Of a stretch of DNA of 64,000 nucleotides, positions 45,601 to 57,400 are shown in pieces. The stretch covers positions 14,301,629-14,365,628 of the forward strand of contig JABAKD010000002.1 in assembly GCA_012845835.1 (NCBI GenBank), in the 5' to 3' direction. The first letter of the stretch is position 1. Every line of letters begins with the position of its first letter. The stretch comes from Undaria pinnatifida (Eukaryota; Sar; Phaeophyceae; Laminariales; Alariaceae). Below the pieces are notes generated by a model. That model had not been told where the DNA came from, did no database searches, and saw nothing but the letters and a program-made list of their open reading frames with translations. The translations under genes were made by a program, and so were the position numbers.

Positions 45601-46441
45601 CTACTTGGAAGTGGTGTTCTCTCTCTGCGAGGTCATGTGTCGGGTTTACGCTAAATTTGTTGAAGAGGTGAGATGCCCTATAATACCTAAAGGTTCGCCG
45701 CAACGCTGACTTCTGTATCGCTCCGGTTCTGGCTCCGACTGGGCCAGATACTTGCCCAAGGTCGGGAGCGAGCCATCTGAGCTATATGGGTGGGCGGCAT
45801 TAATACTGGCGAAGCGACTTGGTAATTTACACGCCCGCCAGAAATATGCGGCACGCTTTTGAGCTGGGTGAAACCGGAGGTCCGCGCCATCCGACCGAAC
45901 TTCTCCGATTTCATTTTGTTCTATGCCCTCCACTACTGTAGCGCGCGTTGTTAACGACAGTTACTAACATGCAATGATGTAATACAAACATGCAATGTAA
46001 ACATGCGAGGGCAACTGAGAGTATCGAGGACTCCGCGGCTAGCGTACACTCAGGTTCTCAGGTCTAAGGTATATTTTGAGGTGACTATTTTGTCCAAGTA
46101 CTCGGAGTAAGGGCAGTGTATCGGTGCTTGATTATTAACGACCTGTGAAACTGTCCTGTAAAACTACCCAACGGTACATCCTGGTCCGCTGCCCCCACAC
46201 CTTATAATGTGGGGATCCCCACATCCCCACGTACCGACCTACCTACGTGCTCCTCTCCTCTCTTGTGGTGGTGCCGGAAAACCTTGGCCATCTTCAGGAG
46301 TGCTACAAGAATGGCTTCGTCTACGACGGCTTAGTGAAAGTCGACAATAAGATCAAGCACCACATTATCAACGTGTTCGCCAAAGAGCTGACGGACATGA
46401 GCACCACCATCGCCAAAGCAGAGCTCAAGACCCTCCGCTGA
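39630..46441 (+). CDS. Six-exon gene, 240-aa conserved-looking helical protein, family not recognised
   Basis: Exons: 39630-39686, 39870-39971, 42919-43008, 43786-43968, 45521-45667, 46298-46441. All six have whole-codon lengths and all five introns are phase 0 with GT...AG borders (CAG|GTGTAA, CAG|GTGGGG, CAG|GTACGC, CAA|GTGAGT, GAG|GTGAGA; acceptors TTTCTTCAG, GAATTGCAG, CGACTTTAG, CCGCACCAG, CATCTTCAG). The product starts MPSKQGILRAK, then FFGYLKKTHEEGGFWLNC (about 30-47), a helical part with ILRLFYLGVGLAKLLQ and LIRGILQLMEEWEYHFALAG, FALDYLEVVFSLCEVMCRVY (about 166-187) and KIKHHIINVFAKELTDM, stop TGA at 46439. It is predicted soluble and helix-rich, with no signal peptide, no membrane segment and no catalytic motif seen. 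Exon 3 may start earlier, since the same frame upstream reads RDIVHDMLMELQ. I do not recognise the family. Confidence 0.75.
40233..40250 (+). repeat. Short TTAGGG run in intron 2
   Basis: Three copies of GGGTTA within intron 2 of the six-exon gene. Confidence 0.9.
40827..42012 (-). pseudogene. Minus-strand coding-like block inside intron 2, unknown
   Basis: An open frame from about 42012 to 41440 (at least 184 codons, with an Ala-rich linker and VPKRRPKEYCDSQVALEMIS) shifts by one base near 41450-41480 into a second frame reading EQVDASIEDFRGSLAPLMRG, RFQQYVFSLDQLSELACPLG and EFIPIGHDEHHFLEMEEL. That frame meets a TGA at 41127 and then stays open to 40827 with SNQYNILIRALPRPVQRLFI. One shift and one stop in almost 400 codons suggest a fairly recent gene or mobile-element fragment. 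It is richer in G+C than its surroundings. Family unknown. Confidence 0.5.
42300..42580 (+). mobile_element. tRNA-derived SINE, copy 1
   Basis: The head GGTGGCGTATCAGGTTATCC (A-box region) and GAGTTCGAGCCCCGCC (B box, about 42358-42373) is followed by a body with TTGTGCACAA, CACTCGATGAAAAAT and ACCACGGCTTGTCC near the end. The body matches the SINEs at 49.2 and 52.0 kb. It lies in intron 2 of the six-exon gene. Confidence 0.7.
43135..43180 (+). repeat. ATTC tetranucleotide repeat
   Basis: About ten ATTC/ATCC units in intron 3 of the six-exon gene. Confidence 0.9.
44215..44650 (+). repeat. Dispersed repeat E, uninterrupted copy
   Basis: Order of landmarks: TACCTGGTA, a pyrimidine-rich stretch, TCTTGGGTGGCATGCGGTGT, TTTCAGCTGCGAGTCATGAA, GACTTCCGATTTCAT, a (TA)n tract (44445-44462), TTTTATGTTTCCCTGGGGCA, TGTCCTGTAACCACGGATTA and GATTATGCGAGTTA. 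It lies in intron 4 of the six-exon gene. Its ends are not sharply defined. Confidence 0.8.
44970..45105 (+). repeat. GAT trinucleotide array
   Basis: (GATGAT)n with AAT and GGT variants, about 130 bp, in intron 4 of the six-exon gene. Confidence 0.95.
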
Positions 46442-46474
46442 CGTTTGGTTGTACAGCCCTACGATGCTGTTGGC

Positions 46475-46775
46475 GAATTGCCCGGTCGTATCGTTTGTGT
46501 GATATCCATGTTCTATGTTTCCTGCGTGTTGGAGTGTTGAGTACAATATAAATATTAATAGTAGACCCTACCCTTTAAGAGTTACGGCCGGTGTCTGACG
46601 TCTGTCGGTGTCTGCCGTCTGTCAGAGTCTATTGCCCGGTCGTGTCGTTTGTGTGATGTCCGTGTTCCATGTTTCCTGCGTGTCGCAGTGTTGAGTACAA
46701 TATTACTATTAATAGTAGACCCTACCCTTTGAGAGATACGACCGGTGTCTATGACGTCTGTCAGAATCTCCGCTC
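46475..46775 (+). repeat. Tandem duplication of about 155 bp just 3' of the six-exon gene
   Basis: Two copies of ATTGCCCGGTCGTNTCGTTTG, TGTTTCCTGCGTGT, GTGTTGAGTACAATAT, ATTAATAGTAGACCCTACCC and GGTGTCT begin at about 46477 and 46631. The first lies within 40 bp of the stop codon, so the transcript end may fall in either copy. Confidence 0.9.
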
Positions 46776-49159
46776 ACATAGAGTAGGAGCATTTAATGGT
46801 ACTGCGAGCTATTTCCATCATCTCAGTTCGATGTTGTCATTGTTTTGTCGTGGTCTTCGCCTCCCGGTCTTAGCTGTTCGAGCAGATCACTTGTGTCGGC
46901 GCGTTTGCGCTGTGATACTAAACGAACAGTCGAATGTGCGTGATCTTGGTGACAAGGAACGTTTCTACTTGTTGATCCTGCCACCGTTCACCCATTCTTT
47001 GGGTCCGTCAACGCGCACGTCCTGGTTGCGGGGGCTTGGAGAGTGTAGGTAGGGTAAGTAGGGTGGGGTAGTGTAGTCTAGGGGAGGGTGAGGCATGATA
47101 GCATGGCACCGTTTTACTCTCTTTTTATGCTCGAATCGGATTGCTCCACGCTCTTCTGGCCTAGACAATAGTATTAGCCGGCGGCATTGTTGCGATTCTG
47201 TTTTCCGATGTATGCACGTACGGGCATCGGGCGGGGCTTGACGTGACTGGGGTCAGTGCCAGGTGCATGGGCGGTGTGCTAGATGGTGGCTGTCTGTTTC
47301 CGCGTTGTCTTTGGTGTGTTTCGAGTCTCTTCATATTTTCTGGTATGTAGTACATACAGTGGGTACATGTATGGCCATCGCTATTACTCGTATAGAAGGT
47401 GCACCTCGACGTGAGTCTGACTCACTGCTGTACACTTCAGTATTTCCATGTAAGTATGATATTTTAATTTATGAGTCACTGGGCGGCATGTGCAATCGGC
47501 ACAAGACATGGAAACGCGTCGTGAGTATTGATACGTAGGTGGTCTTGATCTGAATTTCTTGCGTAATGGAGGGGGGTGGGGGGGTGGTTCTTGTTGGTAT
47601 CTATCGTTATTACTTTTTTATTGTGCTGTGTTGAAACACTGCAAAATAAGAAAACCGTTTCGGGAGCAGCGAAAAGAACGTGTGTGGGGTTGGACTGCTG
47701 TGCGTCGTCTTAACTGCTGCACGAGCGAGTTGCTTTAGGCAGCAATAGTACAAACGAGTTGTTTTATGTTTTTTATGCTGCAATAGGTAGATGGATATCA
47801 CAGAAAGTGCTTTATTAATAGTATGGCGGTATCATACAGAGCAGTTGCAGTATTACTATTACTTTACCTACTGTAGTAGCGCTTTACAGGGAGGGATCCT
47901 GCAAGAGGTTGTGCTTGGCACACACTTGCATCGTTGACAGCAGAAGGCTCTTCAGTGGCTTGCCGTTTGTCGGAAAATATTGAACTTTTTTCATAGTTGT
48001 CGGGCTCGGCAGGCATTGCCAGGCTATTTATTCCCCGCAGTCTTGGTTTCAATTTCTACTGGCTATATACTTGGACCGACAATTAATGTAGGGCGCTGTT
48101 CATAAACGGTGTTTCGTGTTTTTCTGCGTCACTTTCGAGCTTAAGGGAAACCCACCGCAGGAAGCGCCTTATGTCGGCAGCGGCCATCGATCAAAGCACC
48201 TCTGTAGTCTAGCCCTAAACGATGATGTGACCACAAACCCCGACTCCATACTTGTACGAGTAACTGCTCGGGTTGGTTTCCACAGTCATGAAGTAAAGTG
48301 TTCACAGCTTCCTAGCCGTTAGAACACCGACTAACACGTACGTACGGCCATCATACGGTCCTCAACGCCAATCCCGCCACGACTTCAAACTTTGAAAGTT
48401 GTCATCATTTTTCAAGTGCGGAGCGCGCCCAGGGCGTTTTGCCGTGGCCACAGGCTACACAAAGAAAAAAACGGCGAGAGAGGCAAAGTCTCCGTTTCCT
48501 CGGCCCTATCCTTTTCCAAGAGCGAGCGTTTTCGTGCCAAGACGATGCGCTCGGCTCGCCAAACATGCTTGGCATCCAAATGCATTGCCTGTCTGGGCGC
48601 CGTGCCCGGTCATACGTATCAGCAATGATTGACGAAACAGAAACCGTGAGCTGCGCTCGTAGACACGCCTCCTGGGAGGCTGTAACGGCGGGATCCGCGA
48701 CATTACTAGTAGTGTCTGCTGTACGTGAAGTAGTCTCCCGCACCACGTATGACCACTCTCGTACAGCCAAGACCGGGGCTACGGAGTTTCTGGCGTTTCA
48801 GTATGCCAGACGATCCAGCACATCAGGAATATTTTCTGCTGGAGATGTGCATGAACGAAGTATTCGAATCGGGACAACTTTCATATACCGTAACCACGTA
48901 CGTCGTACCTTCATATTTTCATCTTCAAAGCGTGAATAGCTGTAGAACACTTTATCCACTTCAGTAATGAGGACGGTTTTTAGGTTTGGCAGCGGATACC
49001 TAAAATAGTAAAATAGCAAGCTCTGATAGGATGCATGTACCGCCAGGTCACGCGCAGAACCAGCGCGTAACTTGCATCCATTCCGTTCAAACGACCAATT
49101 TGTTTTATGTCATCTCTTTTAAAATCCAGCACATCCCGTGGGAGGTTTTACCCTGAGCG
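46776..49159. other. Region between the convergent genes, unassigned
   Basis: Contains a G-rich stretch at 47567-47586 and overlapping open frames at 48390-48940 (166 codons on plus at 48439-48939, 121 codons on minus at 48405-48770). With both strands open and no motif, I cannot call a gene. Confidence 0.35.
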
Positions 49160-49415
49160 ACTTTCTAGACAAGCCGTGGGAACAGATGCCGTTCCTTCTC
49201 TCCCGCGATACTTTCCATCTTTTCGCGCACAAGAATCAGTATTCCCACTGCTTATCGAATTCCATCGAATTTTGCCGACAAGCGCGCTCGCACATTCAGC
49301 AACGGAAGAAACGTGCAGGAAAAAGATCCTGTGTAATACTATCGCCAGCCGAGGTTCGAAACACGACACAGCTTCTAGTGGTCGCAGGGAGGCATGATAA
49401 CCGTTAGACTCCAGT
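49160..49415 (-). mobile_element. tRNA-derived SINE, copy 2
   Basis: On the minus strand: TCTAACGGTTATCATGCC, a B box GTTTCGAACCTC, then the body with TGTGCGCGAA-type DNA, ending CCACGGCTTGTCTAG (49166-49180). The body is similar to copy 1 in the opposite orientation. Confidence 0.65.
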
Positions 49416-50520
49416 TAAGCCCCCTCTCCCGATAAATATCTGAAAAATACGGACATCGACAGCCATGCAACCACAACCGAAACTCCAACTTCCTCTATAC
49501 AATATGCTCCAGCTCTAAGTAAGCAGAAGCGCCACCACAAGAGTCATCAATTGGGGCGATTATATGCATCTCTCACGGGTGAATATGTTTCTGTCTCGTT
49601 GCAGCACGAGTACCACCGCACCACGTCAAAACATAGATCTGAGACAAAATTGACCCCAAGTACAAAGAAATTTCATAGTGCTGCACTACTCGTACCATGG
49701 TGTCATAAATATCGAGACTGATGTCTCACTACGATTGGCTTACGTCCGATGAATGCTTGCTAACCTAACGGCACCATACAGCATTGAAGAAACCAGGACT
49801 GCCCCCACGCGCCATCCAGACGTGGGCCGCACTCGAATGCCTGTTATTTCAGCAACGTAGGCCAACTTTTGAAGCGGCAGTTTCACGACATTAGAGGTGA
49901 CAGAAGCTGTCAAGCAGACACCATGTATGTACATTGCTTAACGCCTTTGGAAACTCAGAGTAGAAAAGTGGCGAAACCAGGTGACGCTTTCAGCATTAGC
50001 CACACAACGAGGCCCGGGCTGCTGGGGTAGGAGATGCGTTCGGAGCGCAAAAGAAGGAGGTGCACGATAAACACGCAGCATGAAGATACTTGCTATTGAG
50101 CACTTCTGCTAGAAGGTCAGTAAGACCGCAGGTATCGCCTTGTAGGTCACTATACCCGGTCCCCAAATAAACAATTGGTACATTACATACATTACATACG
50201 ATAGCAACTAAACTATCTCAGTTATGCCTGCATAGAGCATGTATTATAGCATGCAGCAGAATTGTGCGCGCACTAAAACGTCGCCTTGCACACACGCCCT
50301 CGTGCTATTACATCGTGCAGCCATTACCGGGCACGTCTCTGGGTGTTACCCTACCCGAGCCTCCCCGATCAATGGCCTAGTCTACCTACTGTACCTATCA
50401 ATATATTTCGCTACCTCCACTCATTGCACTGACCATTGCCAACCCCGCTTGTCTACAGCATCTCGATTGCGCGCTACCATATCCCCCGCTGGGCGTCCCC
50501 CACCGGTCGTCCCCGGTTCG
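49416..50520. other. Unassigned region
   Basis: Nothing supportable; frames are short and unpatterned. ACATTACATACATTACATACGA at 50182 is a small direct repeat. Confidence 0.35.
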
Positions 50521-50632
50521 GTCCGCTCTTTTCTGGTGCCATAACTCTCGATACCACATGTGGCATGCACGTTTACTGTTTTTTCTGGTGCCATAACTCT
50601 CGATTCCACATGTGGCATGCACATTTACTGCT
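50521..50632 (+). repeat. Tandem duplication, unit about 56 bp
   Basis: TTTTCTGGTGCCATAACTCT, CGATNCCACATGTGGCATGC and ACNTTTACTG occur twice with two or three differences. Confidence 0.95.
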
Positions 50633-50746
50633 AAGGTCTGGAAAGGGGTTGATGGTTTCATCCCGGACTCTTGTAATCCGCTAGGCCACGTTACACGATG
50701 TGGTCACTGCTCGGTTCGTCCACCGTCCACTCTCCCTCCTGCGACC

Positions 50747-50830
50747 ATGGTGTTGACGACGGTGACGACGATGACGACGACCATGACCGTTACGATGGGA
50801 TGACAACGACACCACGACCAACACAATGAT
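50747..50830 (+). repeat. GAC/GAT-rich low-complexity tract
   Basis: Trinucleotide-like GACGACGGTGACGACGATGA DNA. On the minus strand it encodes an Arg/His-rich string. Confidence 0.8.
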
Positions 50831-51408
50831 GACGGCACCGAAGCAGCGACGGGCAAGCAACTTCATGAGTTAATGGAACACGTGGGCAAGGAATCGTTGA
50901 GATGCAGGATAATAACGTCACTACTGCTGTGCTTGGTGTTTAGACTTCATTATGTCTAGCGATTGTAGTGGGAAAGAGTCAGTTGTCGAGGTTAGAGCGC
51001 CCACACAGCAGTCATTAACAGTTGTGAACACTGTATTATTTCTAGCTCGACGCTATACAGCATTATGATGCTGTAGTGTGCAAAAGAGTGTATGCAAGCG
51101 CGAGAGAGACCATCTATCCACCACGTATATCTACAGTTTTCTCCATCAAGCCGCTCGCGCTCGTACTGGCCGGTGTGTACATACAACCGCAGAGCAGTGT
51201 GTCCATACAAATTGGGCATGCACTGGAATTCATAACTATGATACAGAACTTAGCGACAGAAAATGCCCCCAGAGGCAAGCTCTACATCGCAGACCGACGA
51301 GCCTATAGACGAACACAATCACCCTCGTGCCAGGTACCAGCATATGCATATGCGACCCCGTGGTACCACCCTAATAATAGCTCTAGCGAAACAGCTATTG
51401 TATCGCTT

Positions 51409-54400
51409 TCAAAACAAGTTACGATGATACCGCACGGACGTAGGGTACTTACGGGCCACAGCACCGCAACCACCAACTGAACGAGCTATTACTACCAATA
51501 AGGTACCGGTATATTTAGACCGGTGCCAGCGATTGGGGAGCTTCGCGCAGAGGAACTTGAAGCATGGACTTACATCCGAGAAGCGCTGCCTTCGGTCCTC
51601 CTCGAGAGGGAAGAAGTCCACCACAGGGGGTGGGGGAGGAGACCTGCTCGGCATCAGACCCAAAAGGAACGGTTTCCGGCCGAAGACCTGTTCCCAGTTG
51701 CCCCTGTATCCCACGTTAAAAGGGTTCGTCCACACCTTTGACGCGAATGCAAGCACCCCAAGATTCACCCAAAAGCCGAAAGACAGAAAAATATAGGTGA
51801 TTGAGTCAAAGAGCAACCTAGCGCAATAGAGGTAAACTCCTACTCTCAAGCTGCTGCTGTAGACTAGAGCTAGGTAAATTCCTACTCTCAAGCTGCTGCT
51901 GTAGACTAGAGCTGAGCTTTGCTGGAAGAAACCAATGGTGTAGCAGCCGGCGTAGAACAGTCCTACTCGTAGGCACCATTACTTTATGCTACACGCCGGA
52001 TTGATGTCTGTCCAATGAATTAGCCTAACTGGTAGATTATCGGCCCTGCTGGCGGAAGGACAGCGGTTCGAACCCAGGGGAAACAAAACAAAAAAAGGTC
52101 TATGTGTGTTTCAAGTGTGTCATGAAGTTGCCGAACTGCCAAAGTGCGAGATTATAAGGACATACCTGGTACCTGGTACCTGTACAAATCGGTACAAATC
52201 GGTACTAATCGACGAGCCGTGGTAATACTAAACCCTCTGCGCGGCAAAACCAACGTACCAACCTGGGGGGTAAATCATCGCATTTACCACGGCTTGTCCG
52301 GAAGATCATCCTGCGGTAAAGCTCCTTGTGACTTGAGTTGGAGACTACAAGCGAATGATGCATAACATCCCCCATGATAACAGCGACATAGCACTGCGCT
52401 CTGCCGCCAGAGTAGCGTAAAACAAGCCAAAACCAAAACGTAACGCAGTCAACACATTAATCATGTAGTACGAACATCGTTCTCGTTCATACTGCTGCTG
52501 GACAGTACGTACCAGCAGTCGCGTGCGCCCTCATTAATTTCCAGGAGTCTGACGAGCATCAAATTTCAAGCTTCACTGTCCACGGTACACTACGTACGAG
52601 CCCAACCGATGTCGAAATTTTATTATCCACATAACTCACCCCAGCTACTCGTTAGGGATAAGCTGCACACTCAAATGTCTGCCACGCTCAAATAAAATCT
52701 GCAAACCAGCTTGTGGCGACCGCTGTAGGATCATTAATAGGTGTGTAAAACCACGGTACGCTACGTACGAGCCCAACCGATGTCGAAATTTTATTATCCA
52801 CATAACTCACCCCAGCTACTCGTTAGGGATAAGCTGCACACTCAAATGTCTGCCACGCTCAAATAAAATCTGCAAACCAGCTTGTGGCGACCGCTGTAGG
52901 ACCATTAATAGGTGTGTAAATACCTGGATGTGATGCGGGCAGATTGTTGACATTTGCAGCCACTTTTGTATCGCACCAAACAGCTACGACTAGGTTCGAA
53001 GTAGTACACGACTCTCAAAAACCGCCTTCTCGCCAAAGCAAGCCACCAAAAGCCAGTGACATCACGGGAAAAACTACACGCCTTTCTCGCGCAACCCCTT
53101 CGATTTGATCCCCAGAAAACCCTCCGACGGATTCCAACCATCCCGCCGCGTATTGGTGGATCGATAAGGGGGGAAAGCATACCAAACACTATTATAAATA
53201 ATAGGTTCTGTCTTTCGGCTGTTCGCTCACCTCTCCCCATTGCCTAGCCCTCGATCGATTCGTCTGGTTTTGGTAGAACTCAATGGTCGTTTGCGCCGTG
53301 AAAATGAGGTAGAGGTGCCAACCAAGCAGCACTGAGATGGCGATGCCCACAGACAAGGACAGAACAAAAGTCAACATCACGGCAGACTGGGCCTTGGTCT
53401 CCGATGACGTCGGCTTTCGGTGTCGCTGGACAGCACAGGTAGCAAGAAAGACAGGACAGAAGGCACATACAGCAGAAGTAAGATAATAAGAAATAATAAG
53501 AAAAGGGGTATCATAAAGTCCGTACAGGCTAATCGTCGGTATTTTTCCAGCACCAAGGTAGACGTTTTTCCTAGCAGTCACATTCTATCGCAATTTCAAA
53601 ACATCTCTAAAACGCTTGTTTACCTTTAAACGCGCTGGTTCTCCTATTAAGACAAAAAAAGGAGAAAAAAATGTTTGCGGTTTATTTCCAAAAACTCTGG
53701 AAAACGTTGTTTCAATGGGATTGGAGGTACAATCTGTAAATTGTTCGTAACACGATTTAGGCCACGGATTTCGACAGGTTTCGGGATCTCGCAGACCGAT
53801 TTTTCTTTCGATGGCATGTATATAGAAAACATAAAAGTGACCAAGAAAGAGCCAAAATACTGAAACCCGGGACTTCATCGAAAATATTAAAGGGAAACGA
53901 CACCCATTCAACCGATTTGAAAATAGATTGTGCCAAACGACTCCTTTCGGAAACGTGCACTTGTGTTTTGTATAACAAAAATCTGAACGAGCATTCGTGT
54001 TTTTATGAGAAATGGCTGATTTGGCATTTGAACACGCTGTAACTTACGTGATTGTAGAGTTGGTGAGAAAAAAAGTGCAAAACACTATTTGTTCGCTCGG
54101 CCCAGGTGATTACGACTGCGGTTGTCTTATCTTGCAATTCGTCATATTTCGAAAGTTGTAAGCCGAAGCCAGATTGCCCAAATTTCTGCACGGATCATAC
54201 GTCAAACGGTCTGTCGGCGGTGGGAAACAGGAGCAGGGCTTTAGAGTGAAACGCCGACTACAGCAAAAACAGCAGCAACCGGTGTGACGACGGTTGGGAG
54301 CGTTGCTCAACCAATTCGCCCCTTTGGTGAAGGGTGATTACGTTCAACGACTCCTTGCGGTACGATAAAAAAAATAACAAAAACGCAGCTTGCAAAGATG

Positions 54401-57400
54401 AGTATTGACCTGAAATTCGTCGAACTCACGGCTGACGTCCTTGAAAATTAGTTATAAAATTACTGCGCATTTTTTGGCTAAACGTGTGCACGATAAGCAA
54501 GAAACATAATATAGACCGGTATTGAAATAGTTGTAGGATACATACACCGTGCCTTACATACCAACTCAAGTTTGGCACAACGTAATACATTCTTAAGTGG
54601 TGCCGAGTGCTGTATTATGATGAAACGACGACCCTGCGTGCTATTGACCTCTAACTGGCGTATTTTGCAGAGATGGTTCACTTGATCTCACTTGATCCGG
54701 CGTGTGTTTAGCGTTAACTGGCAGTGAACACCAACACCAACAACAACAGCAGCAGCAACAGCAGCAGCAACATCAGCCAACCTGGCAAGTGATAGCCGCG
54801 ACAGCTCGCGGCAAGTTGGGATACTCGTGCATTATTGTGGAGTACAGGTTACTATTAGTCTATTCTGTAATGCTACCGGTGTACTCGTTTTGTACTGCTG
54901 CAGCTACACGATGTAATGCAAGGGGTTATCCTAAGGACTGTAACGGCTTACCCCGGTGTGGTTTGCCATGGCAAGAAAGTGGGGTGCGGAGACCAGCACG
55001 GCGTAGACGCATCCTACGAACATGTACAGCAGAAACAGCACGAAGTACCGGTAGTTCAGGTAGCCCACGCAGTTGTTCATCCATGGGCAGTGGTGGTCCA
55101 TCTGCTCCACCAAATTCGCGGAGGCCAAACAATACGAAACCACGTGTGGCGCGAGTAGTGGGTGGGTGGGTGGGGTGAGTTAGTACAGCAAGAATCGCTG
55201 CATTAACGTCAGTATGTCCGTACGTACTGGCAGGTGACAGGGCCGACGTTTCCGTGTTTTTATCACGTATCGGGTAAGTCGTATCGTACCAGGTTTTTCG
55301 CAACTTGGGAGCCTTCCGCACGATAATCCATGGCCAAACGATGGCTGGGCACACCACTGCAGCTGACTACCGCAGTACTGCCGTAATTTCAAACTATGCC
55401 AAATTACCGAGATTGATGTGCGTCGAAGACATTCACGGTTTGCAGTATGGACATAAATTTAGGGTACCCAAAGGCTGAATGGGGCGTAAGCGCTTCATCA
55501 TTCCACGGCAATGGCGGTATCAGCAGCACTGGCTTTACCCGAGTAGCCCTTACAAAGATGATAGAGCAGCGAGTCGCCACGTCATCGACGTAAACTGATC
55601 GACAGAAGGAATAGAAGGAACGCCACTGCTGCAGATTTGGCCGCCATGACTGCTTCGACGCCATGGCTGCTTCGACGCCACGACGGCGGCCAAGCAAAGC
55701 CAGCAGCGGATTCACCCTGTTACAGCGTGTTTCAAATTCCATTGTGGTTGCCATTGTTGTTGCCACTGTTGTCGACACTGCTGTTGGCATTGTCGTGTGA
55801 CGGGGTTCTCACATTGACGATGCACTGATCGCACACGTGGCAGTGGTGCGCCCTCGCAGGCTTGGGCTCCTTGCATTTCTTGCAGTACCCACACCGCACG
55901 CGAGTTGCGGTCCCGACCCTGCCCCCCGCCGTAGAAACGACGGCCCTGTTGTTTGCGCGAGTTCCGTCCACGGCGGATTCAGCGTTTCCCCCCGCGTTTA
56001 CCCGCAAGACAGCCGCCCCATCCGGAATCAGAGGTCTGCTCAAACATATTAAAAAGGTAATTCGGAGTCCAGTGGACCGTGGTCAGAGCGCGGTTTGAGC
56101 GGGGTGGAAGATGAGTTTTTCCCATCACACCGCGGGGTATCAACTGGAAGACCGGTGGACATACCATGTACCTGGTACTACTTATACTATTAATAATGGA
56201 CGACTAATGACGTGCGAAAACGACCAAAGTGCGGGACATTGCGTCCTTCGAAGTATTATCAAAACTGCACATGGCATCGAATATCGAATGGGCAAACATT
56301 GCGTCATGCGTGTGGCACAATTCGACAACTCGACCCAGCAGCAAAAACAGAAAATAGTACAAACCAGGTACATTCGCAGGTGGACGACGGGTGAGAAGAA
56401 AAAAAGAGGAACGAATTGAGATGGACGATGGCTCGCCTTGCAAGTAAACGACTTCAGGGTCGTGTCAGACGAGCGCCTAAATATTCGCACTTCCCGGATT
56501 TCCGGCCGTCGAAGTTGCAATTCTACGGTCTTTACTAAGGGACACACGTTAGAGGTATTCACCTGGTTCCTATTACATCCTCGTCGTCGCAAGTGAGATC
56601 GTCGTCGCTATCGCTTACGGCGTTTCTTGGTAAAAAGGCGTCTGGCTTGCCGGGGTGGGTGAAGGCGCAGTGGAAGTAGTTGAAGAACACGTTAAAAGCC
56701 AGAAACAACGCCCACGCAGCGTGCAGCATGTACTGAAAATACCGAAACACGACGAGAGCAACGCACAGCGAGAGGTAGCGAGATTGGCAAGGGAGAAGGA
56801 GCGTTGGTGATGCGCGACACTCGTCTGGTCGCATTTTGAGTGTACGTACCCTTGCAAGGGTTGAATCCATGCTTTCGGGCCAAAGTACTTGGAAACAGAC
56901 TTGCAAACTACTGGCAGTAGGAACAGGGCGAGCTTAGGCCGGCGAGGAGGGAGCAGGCCCTCCGCAAGCCCCGCGGCTGCTAGTCAATGGACGCGCTTGC
57001 ATGCGCAATCAATGGTACGAACGTACGTTCACTAAGGTGAAGCCGTGTGACAAACAAATGACCGTGTCATATTTCAAGGTACACGACACAAGACAGAGGT
57101 ATGGCACAAAATATAGGTACTTCAAAGTGATAAAACTAAGTGACCTTTAGGAAGGGGGGGCGCAAAGGTATGGTAAGAGAGCTACGACAAGACATTGTGC
57201 GGCATCCGTGAGGCATCGGCCGACATCTTCTAACGCTTTTACTACTGCAAAACATCAAGAATACACTAAGAATACACCAACAATACACTAACAATACACT
57301 ATTAATATTAACAATACACTAATGATATTAACAATACACTACTAATATTAACATTACACTATTGATATTAACAATACACTATTAATATTGACAATACACT

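Noticed and set aside
50681-50866. Small minus-strand ORF starting MKLLARRCFGAVIIVLVVVS
   Set aside because: The start looks like a signal peptide, but the remainder is Arg/His-rich from a GAC/GAT trinucleotide tract and there is no continuation.
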